A program made the translations under genes and the position numbers. The notes below the pieces were generated by a model that was not told where the DNA came from, ran no database searches, and was given only the letters and a program-made list of their open reading frames with translations. Below, in pieces: positions 1-7,383 of a stretch of 23,674 nucleotides of DNA; within the stretch, counting starts at the first letter, position 1, and the number at the start of each line of letters is the position of its first letter. The stretch covers positions 1 to 23,674 of IMG/VR virus record IMGVR_UViG_3300046782_000066. One strand, given 5' to 3'. Source of the DNA: a virus.

Positions 1-1568
1 ACCGCTCCTGCTATCTGCGATACATTATAATCTGCATTCACATAAACAGATAGCCCTGCCAAGTCTTCTGGATTAATCAATGCATCTGTTTCATGTCCAT
101 ATTTTAATTGAAGTTGCAATGTGTCATTCTCTGGGTTGAATTCTGCTGAATCTACTTTTCCAACCCCCATAGCAGTCTTCACATATTTTGTCGTATCGAA
201 TTCATCTTCACAACAAATCGGTACTGTTATTTTTTGTTGCAGCTTATGTCCTTTGCTATTCTGAACATAGAAGTCTGTTGCATAAGTAGTGGTAAGGTCA
301 AATTTCTTTACATAAATATCACCCCACTTCGAGCCATTCCTGAAATTATAAGTAGCATCATCATGCTGTGGTCTGCCCCATCTATGAAATTGAAATATCA
401 AAGCTGGCATAGCAAGCTCTGCATTATCTTCTCCATAATAAATATGATACTTACTGTCTCCTGTCTCATACTCACAAGCAAGCAAAACAATTCCAGACTT
501 CACATCTAAATCCGTGAACACTGATTGAGATGGCTGTGACCATCCAAGCGCAACATAGAACATCTTTATCTCATATACAATGTCTCCGTTGTTAGTCTGG
601 TCATCTATTGCTGCACATGAATTGGCATAATTGATTACTGATTCTGCCGGAGCATGTAATGAGAATCCGCTTTCTGGTACGCTCCATGTTTCACTTGCAT
701 ATTTCGTTTCTTTTTTATAAGTGTATTTATTTGTTTTGATTAAAAATTCCTTATAGCGTACCAGTGTTAAATCAAGCCCTATTCCGAATTCGAAATAACT
801 CTCATGCTCAATCCTGATATTTCCATTCGAATCCAACGTCCACCAAACATTGAACAGATATTGCAACTCTATCATGGTCTGTGTGAATATAGCCCACTCA
901 ACTGTTGCTGGATTAGTTGCTGCTGGTTGCCATATATCACTCTTCGCTGAAACAACCATCTGTGTATATCTATTCCATGCTCCTGTGAAATAATTTATTG
1001 CAGACGTATTCTCTGGATTAATCTGGAAGAAGTCACTAACTATTCCATTTATTCTCGGACATGTTTGCGTTGCTACATAGTTTAGCATGTCTTCAAACTT
1101 TAAGCAGTGCGTATAATTCACTGCTGCTCCTCCAAGACATACCTGCCTATCCTGTATTGCATGAACTCTTGGCTCTGGACAAAGAAGAATATTTACTTGC
1201 TTTCCTGTCAGCAAGCAATTAAAATTAGTATCTGGTAACAACGGCATAGCTACTGTGCATCCATCAACGTCCCAGTCTCCATCATCTACTGTGAAAATAC
1301 CAGTATAAAAAGGTCTATAAAAGCCATCACAATATTGTTTCACTTCAAGATAGAATGTTCCGCATCTCAAAGATGCATCACTCTCTATTGAATACAAATA
1401 TTGAAAATCATCTTTGATGAATGTGACCTTACCAGAATATTCTATATTATAAAAAGCATAGGCTTCCTGCTTCTTATAAGTGAACTTACTCTGGAAGAAG
1501 TTATCGGGGAACACTTCATTAGTGTCACTTCCAAACGTAAGATAAAATCTATATTTAGGAATTGGCAT
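1..1568 (-). CDS. Distal tail / baseplate-like protein, partial (C-terminus cut)
   Basis: An open frame of 522 codons begins at the ATG at 1568 and runs off the left edge without a stop. The ATG overlaps the tape measure stop as TAATG, so the two are probably translationally coupled. The N-terminus reads MPIPKYRFYLTFGSD and the protein is rich in aromatic residues and beta-prone segments, with scattered cysteines and no signal peptide or membrane segment. The gene directly after a tape measure gene in siphophages normally encodes a distal tail or tail-tip protein, so a role at the tail tip is inferred from position and composition. I do not recognise a named domain. The true length is unknown because the 3' end is outside the window. 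Confidence 0.75.
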   Translation of the reverse strand, partial: MPIPKYRFYLTFGSDTNEVFPDNFFQSKFTYKKQEAYAFYNIEYSGKVTFIKDDFQYLYSIESDASLRCGTFYLEVKQYCDGFYRPFYTGIFTVDDGDWDVDGCTVAMPLLPDTNFNCLLTGKQVNILLCPEPRVHAIQDRQVCLGGAAVNYTHCLKFEDMLNYVATQTCPRINGIVSDFFQINPENTSAINYFTGAWNRYTQMVVSAKSDIWQPAATNPATVEWAIFTQTMIELQYLFNVWWTLDSNGNIRIEHESYFEFGIGLDLTLVRYKEFLIKTNKYTYKKETKYASETWSVPESGFSLHAPAESVINYANSCAAIDDQTNNGDIVYEIKMFYVALGWSQPSQSVFTDLDVKSGIVLLACEYETGDSKYHIYYGEDNAELAMPALIFQFHRWGRPQHDDATYNFRNGSKWGDIYVKKFDLTTTYATDFYVQNSKGHKLQQKITVPICCEDEFDTTKYVKTAMGVGKVDSAEFNPENDTLQLQLKYGHETDALINPEDLAGLSVYVNADYNVSQIAGA

Positions 1569-4500
1569 TACTTGCGAACAATTATTGTATTACCATTTTT
1601 CTTTATCACCTCCGCATTACTGCTGCTTGTTCTTTCTTCCTTGCCAAGAAGCTTACTTCCAATATCAGTAATGGTCTCATGGATTTCCGATAAAGACTTT
1701 TCAACTTTCTCAAGTCTCATGTTTGATATTTGATTCACCTGAAACTTATGCAGTGACACCGCTTCACTTGCTATGCCTTTTTCTACTCCGTCTTTCAGAA
1801 CAACTCCTGTTCCTTTAAGCAAAGGAATCAAATCAACGAACTCAAGTTTATCGAAGTTGTCTTTATTTATCGCCTCTATCAACGCCCTGTGTTTTTGCGT
1901 AGATTTTTTCTTAACAATGAACTCGCCTCTCTCAATTTCTTTTATCCTGCTTCTGCCATCCATTGATACATACTTATTACCTCCGTTGCTATGCAACTCT
2001 CCATCTACCTCTCCACCTTCTCCCAGCGTCTCTGCTGCTCGTACTTTTGCCTTGAATGCAAGGAAGCCTGCCACAAGTGACGCTGCTGCTGCAAGCCCAA
2101 GAATCAATCCTACAACTGGTATGCCTGCGAATCCTTTTATCACTTGCGCTCCTGCTGTAACAATCGCTGCCTCCTGCTCAACAAGCTCAATCGCTGCCTG
2201 CTCCTTTGCCAGCTTCTTTTTTTGCTCATGCAATGACTGCTGGTTAGCCATATCTTTATTTCTTTCTGCTATCAGCGATGCTATTTCTTTTTTCTTGCCA
2301 TCTACATTGCTTGCATAACCTTGTTTCTGTAATGCAAGCTCTTGATTCAATGCCTGCTCTTCATCGGATATTCTTTGGTTCAGGCTATCAACCAGCTTTT
2401 GATTATTGTCAATCTGAACTTGCACTGCATCCTGCTGCTCCTGAAATATGGATGACGTTATACTGTTAATTGCAGTACCTATTTGAGCTACCGCCTGACT
2501 TAATGCTGCCTCTACCCTTGCTTCGTCTTCTGGCTTTACTTCAAGACCAAGTAATTTTATCCAAGAGAACTTTCTTTCTTCTATATGCAATTCTCCAGTA
2601 GCTTTATTGATTGCATCACCAAGTTTTTTAATGTTTGCTTTGCTATCTTCTATCTGCTGCTCCAGAATAATATCGTCATCAGTTGTGATGTGAGAAATTA
2701 AAACATCAAGTCTCTTATTCTCTGCAACCAAGTCAGCCTTTAGCAAATCAATTTCTTTCTGCTTCTCGAACTCAATTTCTCTTTCTTTTCCTTTCTGACG
2801 TTCATTAATAATATCCTTTGCTATTTTATTTTCAGCATCAATTTTTGCAATTGCTATTTTTTCTGTGAGCGCATTTATTTCTCTTGCATTTTCTTCTGCT
2901 ATCTGCTGCTCCGTAGCACCTGCCTCAAGAAGAGACTGTCTTTTTTTATCCTGCTCTGCTTTTAATATGGCAACCTGTGCATCAGAAGACTTGAACTGGA
3001 TTCCAAGTAATGTAATCTGATGCTCAAGCTCAAGAGCTTCCATTTCCTTATTAAACTTTCTATTGATACCTTCCTGAATAATATTCAATTGGTCTGACTG
3101 CCCTGATGACAAATGAACTCCAGCCAACTTTGCTTTCTCTTCAAGTGTCTTTCTGAAAATTGCAAGCTCATCCTCTGCTGCTATTTTCTCCGCTTCAATT
3201 CTTTCTCTTGCAGTACCGCCAGACAACTCTGCTGCATCAGCACGTTTCTTTAAATCAAGAATCGCCTTATTAAACTCTTCTCTTTTCTTTCTCAACTCTT
3301 CATCTACTTTCGTCTGCTCTTCAATTGTGGTAGCAGATGTTTTCTTTTGAAGTGTTTCAAGAGAAGTACCAAGTACTTTTTTTGCACTTACTATATCCAC
3401 ATTATCCTGTTGAAGTTTTGTGAATTCTTTTTGCGCAGCATCATCCGCTTCTCTCTGTTGTTTCGTGCGCGATTCATTTCTTATTTTTCCAATGTCCTGA
3501 ACGAATGTCTCTGTTACCTTCACTTCATAACCCATCAGTTGAGCATCCTTAGTTACATCATTCGGGTCAAGCACTCTTATTGAGCCATCCTTCTTGATAT
3601 TTTTCAATCTCTCTTCATTTGCTTTCTGAATCTTATCAAGTCCTTCTATTTCCTTCTGAATAATATCAGCCTGTTGTACTGACGTTGACTTATTAAAGTC
3701 AATCCTTTTTTTAGTTACTTCTTCTTCTGTCGCACCTCTCTTTTTCAGTAAAGCCAAATACTCATCATTATTTGCCTTCGTCAATTCCAAGTCTGCTTCC
3801 TGCTCCTTCTTCAAATTCTCGAAGCTCTTCTTTATTGAATCTACTTTACTGGCGAACTCCTCTGCACCAAGTTTGAATTGCTCAAGAACTCCTATACCCT
3901 CCTTTGCACCTTTGCTGAATAGAAAAAACGCACCAACTAATGCTGCTATTGCAGATGCAAACAATACTGCCGGATTAGCCAGCAATGACGCTGTAAAGCC
4001 TTTTGTAGCCACTGTCGCTACCTCTGTCGCTGCTGCCTCACCTTCTTCTGCTGATGCCAGAGCCAGCGTTCCTGCTGTCTGTACTGCTAATTGTGAAGCT
4101 CTGGCTTGCCCAATGATTGACAATGCAAGCTCTTTAGCTTCTACCACTCCCTGCACTACCGCTCTTGCTGATTCAATAAGAACAAGTGCTTTCGTAGCCT
4201 TCGCAAGAGCTTCATTCTCCTTCTCTCCCTTATCACCAAGCAATCCGATTAAGTTAGTTACTCCAACAACTCCAGCCCCAAGCGATGTCACTTGTTCTAT
4301 TGTAGCTCCGAATCCTTTCCTTATTCTTTGACCTGCTTCTGTGAACCTGCCAGTCAACACCTGAACCTGTCCTTCTGCTTTATGTATCTCTGCATTCAAT
4401 GCAGTCACTTGGTCTATCGGTACAACCTCTCTCTGCGCACGTAGCTCTTCAAGTCTCTGTCTTAATCCAGCAAGAGAATTTGCACCAGCATTTATTTGTG

Positions 4501-4663
4501 TAGCGAAGCTCTTGGCATCATTACCTGCTTTAGCAAAAGTAGTCTGCATAGAATTGCCAGCATTAGTTGCAGTCTTCTGCAATGATGCTGTCGAAGTATT
4601 AAGATTCTTTATTCCAAGTTGCGCTTGGTCAAGATTCGCTATCAGGTCTAACTCTACTTGCAT
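1568..4663 (-). CDS. Tail tape measure protein
   Basis: A 1031-residue protein that should set tail length and occupy the tail tube lumen. Its opening residues (MQVELDLIANLDQAQ) and the following Thr/Ala/Gln-rich helix are typical of tape measure proteins. Long heptad-rich Lys/Glu/Gln segments span about residues 255-830. There are two hydrophobic stretches, about 225-250 and 836-870, of the sort thought to interact with the host membrane during DNA entry. After the second comes a Gly-rich stretch and an E-R-G-E-F motif near residue 910, resembling the Gly-rich C-terminal motif of other phage tape measures. At about 0.15 nm per residue the tail would be near 150 nm. It lies directly after the tail assembly chaperone, whose -1 frame extension overlaps its first 35 bases. 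Confidence 0.95.
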   Translation of the reverse strand: MQVELDLIANLDQAQLGIKNLNTSTASLQKTATNAGNSMQTTFAKAGNDAKSFATQINAGANSLAGLRQRLEELRAQREVVPIDQVTALNAEIHKAEGQVQVLTGRFTEAGQRIRKGFGATIEQVTSLGAGVVGVTNLIGLLGDKGEKENEALAKATKALVLIESARAVVQGVVEAKELALSIIGQARASQLAVQTAGTLALASAEEGEAAATEVATVATKGFTASLLANPAVLFASAIAALVGAFFLFSKGAKEGIGVLEQFKLGAEEFASKVDSIKKSFENLKKEQEADLELTKANNDEYLALLKKRGATEEEVTKKRIDFNKSTSVQQADIIQKEIEGLDKIQKANEERLKNIKKDGSIRVLDPNDVTKDAQLMGYEVKVTETFVQDIGKIRNESRTKQQREADDAAQKEFTKLQQDNVDIVSAKKVLGTSLETLQKKTSATTIEEQTKVDEELRKKREEFNKAILDLKKRADAAELSGGTARERIEAEKIAAEDELAIFRKTLEEKAKLAGVHLSSGQSDQLNIIQEGINRKFNKEMEALELEHQITLLGIQFKSSDAQVAILKAEQDKKRQSLLEAGATEQQIAEENAREINALTEKIAIAKIDAENKIAKDIINERQKGKEREIEFEKQKEIDLLKADLVAENKRLDVLISHITTDDDIILEQQIEDSKANIKKLGDAINKATGELHIEERKFSWIKLLGLEVKPEDEARVEAALSQAVAQIGTAINSITSSIFQEQQDAVQVQIDNNQKLVDSLNQRISDEEQALNQELALQKQGYASNVDGKKKEIASLIAERNKDMANQQSLHEQKKKLAKEQAAIELVEQEAAIVTAGAQVIKGFAGIPVVGLILGLAAAASLVAGFLAFKAKVRAAETLGEGGEVDGELHSNGGNKYVSMDGRSRIKEIERGEFIVKKKSTQKHRALIEAINKDNFDKLEFVDLIPLLKGTGVVLKDGVEKGIASEAVSLHKFQVNQISNMRLEKVEKSLSEIHETITDIGSKLLGKEERTSSSNAEVIKKNGNTIIVRK

Positions 4664-4868
4664 TTTCTCTATAATGTTTTAGTTTCCTTTTGTTGCTCTT
4701 CTCCCACTCCCAGACTATTCCCCAGAACTCCAGTAGCTCTGTGCCATTCAATGCATCGTATTCAGTCTTTCTTTGTCCTGCCAACATCATTAACAATTCT
4801 TTGCTGTTGGTCTCTATATTGAATTTAACTTTTGCAGTAAGCTCGAATGTCTCTTCCTGTTCTGTTAC
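4629..4868 (-). CDS. Tail assembly chaperone -1 frame extension (lambda gpT-like)
   Basis: This 79-codon open frame lies in the -1 frame relative to the tail assembly chaperone and begins where that gene slips at A-AAA-AAG. It reads on from VTEQEETFEL and ends at a TGA at 4631-4629, inside the tape measure start. The stretch contains normal-looking protein (MMLAGQRKTEYDALNG, LLEFWGIVWEWEK). The same frame has no ATG close upstream of the slip site; the first ATG codons are well inside it. Frameshifting would give a 252-residue fusion (173 + 79). In lambda, gpGT binds tape measure through the T part and gpG coats it, and this arrangement is conserved in many long-tailed phages. An independent short protein from the internal ATGs is possible but less likely. 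Confidence 0.85.
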   Translation of the reverse strand, partial: VTEQEETFELTAKVKFNIETNSKELLMMLAGQRKTEYDALNGTELLEFWGIVWEWEKSNKRKLKHYRENASRVRPDSES

Positions 4869-5386
4869 TTTTTTGTCTCCGAAGTACTTTGGATAAGTGA
4901 TTCGAAGATTGGAAGAAAGTTTGGAATCGAATTTACTGCATACATAAAAAAACTTTGCATATCTATCCCCTCCTCTCTCCAGTCATTTGCCTTTTCTTGT
5001 ATCATCGCTGGAGTAATCGTTCGCCTGTCTTCATCCACCCTGTTCATAAACAATGAACACAACTGAATCACTTCTGGTATGCGCTCATCATTGATTGCCT
5101 TTACAGAACTCATCAAGTTGTGAAGTATTATGCCTGCCTCAACCACTTCACTGTTCTTTTGATTTAGCAGTCCGTATGCTTTTTTAATGCTGGCAAATAT
5201 TTCATCCGCTCCATGCCCATACATCAATTCAACCTGAACCTTTCTCCATTCAATCCATCGGTCATAACTTATGCTTTCTTCAATCACATAGTCATGCCCA
5301 TTTGCTTTGAACTCTTTCACGAAGAGCTTCCTTCCATTCTCTTCTGTGTATAATTTTTTTAATTCTATTACGACTGTTGATTCCAT
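4865..5386 (-). CDS. Tail assembly chaperone (lambda gpG-like)
   Basis: A 173-residue acidic, mostly helical protein immediately before the tape measure gene, in the place of lambda gpG. It is expected to bind tape measure and keep it soluble until tube assembly. I see no named motif; the assignment rests on position, size, helical character and the frameshift signal at its 3' end. The frame ends in ETKK and a stop at 4867-4865; the last two codons form the slip site. The ATG at 5386 overlaps the upstream membrane-protein gene by 19 bases. A TACATTTG promoter-like core lies at 5440-5447 inside that upstream gene. Confidence 0.85.
   Translation of the reverse strand: MESTVVIELKKLYTEENGRKLFVKEFKANGHDYVIEESISYDRWIEWRKVQVELMYGHGADEIFASIKKAYGLLNQKNSEVVEAGIILHNLMSSVKAINDERIPEVIQLCSLFMNRVDEDRRTITPAMIQEKANDWREEGIDMQSFFMYAVNSIPNFLPIFESLIQSTSETKK
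4868..4874 (-). promoter_or_regulatory. Programmed -1 ribosomal frameshift site (A AAA AAG)
   Basis: The last codons of the chaperone frame read ACA-AAA-AAG-TAA, so the heptamer A-AAA-AAG fits the X-XXY-YYZ slip rule in the correct phase. It is the same heptamer used by E. coli dnaX. A zero-frame stop follows at once. A weak candidate stem, CAGGAAG pairing with CTTACTG with one mismatch and an 11-base loop, starts 8 bases after the heptamer. A GGAG lies two bases before it, although Shine-Dalgarno-like stimulation may not apply in Bacteroidota. The slip motif, phase and continuing frame are seen; efficiency is unknown. Confidence 0.85.
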
Positions 5387-5724
5387 CTGTATATTCTTTC
5401 GATTGTCATTACTGTAAATATTGTTAAGCTAATAGTGAACAAATGTAGTAATCCTGCCATCATCCAATCCTTATGATACGCTCCGTGTCGGATTAAATAA
5501 TAAAACATAAACCATAAAGCCCATTGTCCAGACACGCACTTCGCACACCCTATGATAATTTTGAATACCCACTCTCTCTTAATTTTCTTGCGAAGCCAGC
5601 CATACCATCCAGTCAGCAACATATTCGGGTCTGTTAATATTACGGAGTATGTAAAAGCAATAAATGCTATCATCACTGAATAGCATACTGCTGTGAAAAA
5701 ACTAATCATTAAGTCTATCATCAT
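5368..5724 (-). CDS. Small membrane protein with Cys-x-x-Cys, tail module
   Basis: A 118-residue protein with about three hydrophobic segments (roughly residues 8-29, 66-83 and 88-107) and a basic loop around residues 44-52, consistent with an integral inner-membrane protein. The motif GCAKCVSGQWALW near residues 59-71 supplies a Cys-x-x-Cys at the start of the second segment. Some small phage and bacterial membrane proteins (DUF1360 type) have a similar Cys-x-x-Cys followed by Gly and Trp, but I hold that likeness loosely. It sits between a connector candidate and the tail assembly chaperone and overlaps the latter, so it is expressed with tail genes. A membrane protein here is unexpected for a virion assembly gene; superinfection exclusion or membrane-associated assembly are guesses. 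Confidence 0.8.
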   Translation of the reverse strand: MMIDLMISFFTAVCYSVMIAFIAFTYSVILTDPNMLLTGWYGWLRKKIKREWVFKIIIGCAKCVSGQWALWFMFYYLIRHGAYHKDWMMAGLLHLFTISLTIFTVMTIERIYRWNQQS

Positions 5725-6348
5725 TTAGCAGTCTGGGGATTTAATTGTTAATGCATCATCCTCTATGCACTTCGAGGAAATTGCAAAGTCTGTTTCAATA
5801 TCAATTGCAAAATAATCATACGGATAAAGTAGATACTGATTAGTCTCTTGCAAATAGCTGTACGCTCCGAATATATCAGAACTCTTCGGTGCTTCTGCAA
5901 GCGAAGTAATACTGATGCGCTGATAATTGCCGGAGTTAAACTTCACATTCGGAAATTGCTTCATCAATATCATCACCATCATTGCGCTGATTGAGCAGCT
6001 TGTAGTATCGAACCTGTTCAGATTAATCCAGCCAACTAATCGTAGCCTGCTCTTGAAATAGTATAAGTCTCCTTCTCTCTTCACTGGCACAACTCCCCTG
6101 TCTTCGAAATACATTAACGTAGCATACTTATCATTTGGCACAAGGTCTAAATACCGTCCGTCTTCTTCACATTGCGCTGCTGTAACATTACAAGCAATCG
6201 GGAATACTTTGCGTACCACATAATCAACATTCTGGTCGTCCTGTGCCACATCAATCTTAATCAACGGGCGAATCAATCCAGCAAGTCTATCAATAAAGTT
6301 CAGGCCTGCAATCTTTGCTCGAAGAATTTCTGCTATATCCGTATTCAT
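5725..6348 (-). CDS. Hypothetical protein, head-tail connector or tail-terminator candidate
   Basis: A 207-residue protein I do not recognise by motif. The N-terminus (MNTDIAEILRAKIAGLN) looks helical; the rest is mixed alpha/beta with many aromatics and five cysteines, two of them near residues 53 and 60. No membrane segment or signal peptide. The ATG overlaps the end of the DUF1064 nuclease gene by four bases and the stop is adjacent to the next gene start. Genes at this place, after a Mu G/HK97 gp10-like gene and before the tail chaperone, often encode tail terminators or connectors, and the length would suit. That is inference from order only. Confidence 0.75.
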   Translation of the reverse strand: MNTDIAEILRAKIAGLNFIDRLAGLIRPLIKIDVAQDDQNVDYVVRKVFPIACNVTAAQCEEDGRYLDLVPNDKYATLMYFEDRGVVPVKREGDLYYFKSRLRLVGWINLNRFDTTSCSISAMMVMILMKQFPNVKFNSGNYQRISITSLAEAPKSSDIFGAYSYLQETNQYLLYPYDYFAIDIETDFAISSKCIEDDALTIKSPDC

Positions 6349-6758
6349 ATCTCTACTACATCAATGTTATAAATTGCCTTCATCAATTGCTTTTTCATCT
6401 TAAAGATTTTATAGGCTGCTTCTTTCTTGTACCCCTTTACATCTTCAACCACAAGCTCTCCTTTTTTATTCTTATATCGGAAGTCTGGCTTATATCCTCT
6501 TTCGCAAATCTTAACTCCATTCACAATCATGTCATACTTTGGCTGACATTCAAGCTCTGTTATTTCTCCACACTTAAACGCTGGGAACAAAACATCGGTG
6601 AATCTTTTTGATTCTTTAATTGAGTCAAACTTTTTTCCATCCACGACAACTTTTTTATTGTTGTATTTCGATTTCTTCAAAGAAGTTTTTTGAACTGCTG
6701 ACTTCTGATGCAGGCTTGCTCTCACTACTGCCTTTTCATCCCATCCTTTCATTCCCAT
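6345..6758 (-). CDS. DUF1064-family PD-(D/E)xK nuclease-like protein
   Basis: A 137-residue basic protein. From about residue 29 it follows the DUF1064 pattern: SKYNNKK, D-G-K-K-F-D-S-I-K-E-S-K-R-F (E49), G-E-I-T-E-L-E-C-Q-P-K-Y, then R-x-Y-K-P-D-F (D92), V-V-E-D-V-K-G (E105, D106, K108), and a C-terminal helix and strand. The D92 and D106-x-K108 pair matches the catalytic core of PD-(D/E)xK nucleases, a fold shared with Holliday junction resolvases and some phage nucleases. It is embedded in the head-tail module rather than with replication genes, suggesting a late role such as trimming branched DNA before packaging. The start at 6758 is two bases after the previous stop; a second ATG lies two codons in. 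Confidence 0.85.
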   Translation of the reverse strand: MGMKGWDEKAVVRASLHQKSAVQKTSLKKSKYNNKKVVVDGKKFDSIKESKRFTDVLFPAFKCGEITELECQPKYDMIVNGVKICERGYKPDFRYKNKKGELVVEDVKGYKKEAAYKIFKMKKQLMKAIYNIDVVEI

Positions 6759-6759
6759 C

Positions 6760-7383
6760 TTATCTGAATGCTTCGCTTATTATTAATGACACACCATCTT
6801 TGAAAGTCTTATTGATATTATCAAGCTCCGATTTGCTCACGCCCATAATATCACCTCTTTTCTTTGCCAATCCTTGCAGCTTTTTCTTATTCAAATCATC
6901 AACCGCTCCAACCGTAACGAATAGAATGTTACCCGTCTTTTTCTTTTCAATTATCTGAATATTTCTCCACAACCTACTCGCCTCTGGTATCGCTTTGGCT
7001 CTCCTGCTCTGCTGCTTACTCTTCACATCTTCTCTGCTTAAGGTCTTTATATTGCTCTCCAGCCCTGCTTTCCTTCTGCTGGTGCGCTTGCTTCTCTTTC
7101 TTGATTCGATAGCTGCAATGCGCTTGTTGATGCTGTAATTGCCAAGATTCAGGTCAACGAATCCCCTATAAAGCCCTACGTCCTGCTTAAACCTCAAATA
7201 AGCCTCTGTGTACGGTGCAAACGCCTGACCGTTATAATCCGTCCCCTGCTCCGTAATACGCTGCTGTATGCGCTTCTTTGTATCTGCTCCTATGCCTTCC
7301 AGCGCATCCAGTGCTTTGTCTGGGAGCTTTGCAATCAGCGCATCCATTCGCCTGTTAAATTCTGCAATCTTAATAGCTGCCAC
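6760..7383 (-). CDS. Phage virion morphogenesis / tail completion protein (Mu gpG / HK97 gp10-like)
   Basis: A 207-residue basic protein. Residues 48-66 read TDYNGQAFAPYTEAYLRFK, the pattern (D-x-x-G-x-x-F-x-P-x-T-x-x-x-x-x-x-K) of the Mu gpG / HK97 gp10 virion morphogenesis family, which acts at the head-tail junction. The N-terminal helix (EFNRRMDALIAKLP) also fits. The middle is very Lys/Arg-rich (about 86-130), suggesting an extended or DNA-contacting insert. The frame begins with GTG at 7383, overlapping the upstream gene by 14 bases; the first ATG is at residue 13 (7347). I prefer the GTG because the family usually has this N-terminal helix, but the start is not settled. Confidence 0.8.
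   Translation of the reverse strand: MAAIKIAEFNRRMDALIAKLPDKALDALEGIGADTKKRIQQRITEQGTDYNGQAFAPYTEAYLRFKQDVGLYRGFVDLNLGNYSINKRIAAIESRKRSKRTSRRKAGLESNIKTLSREDVKSKQQSRRAKAIPEASRLWRNIQIIEKKKTGNILFVTVGAVDDLNKKKLQGLAKKRGDIMGVSKSELDNINKTFKDGVSLIISEAFR

Noticed and set aside
1773-2318. 181-codon open frame on the plus strand
   Set aside because: It is antisense to the tape measure gene, is low-complexity Ser/Ala/Phe-rich, and all supported genes lie on the other strand.
3873-4331. 152-codon plus-strand open frame
   Set aside because: Antisense to the Ala-rich part of tape measure; its Ala/Ser-rich product is what reversed Ala codons give.
5440-5447. TACATTTG with TTG 17 bases upstream, possible promoter before the tail chaperone
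   Set aside because: It lies inside coding sequence, the spacing is short of 19, and such matches are expected by chance a few times in this window.
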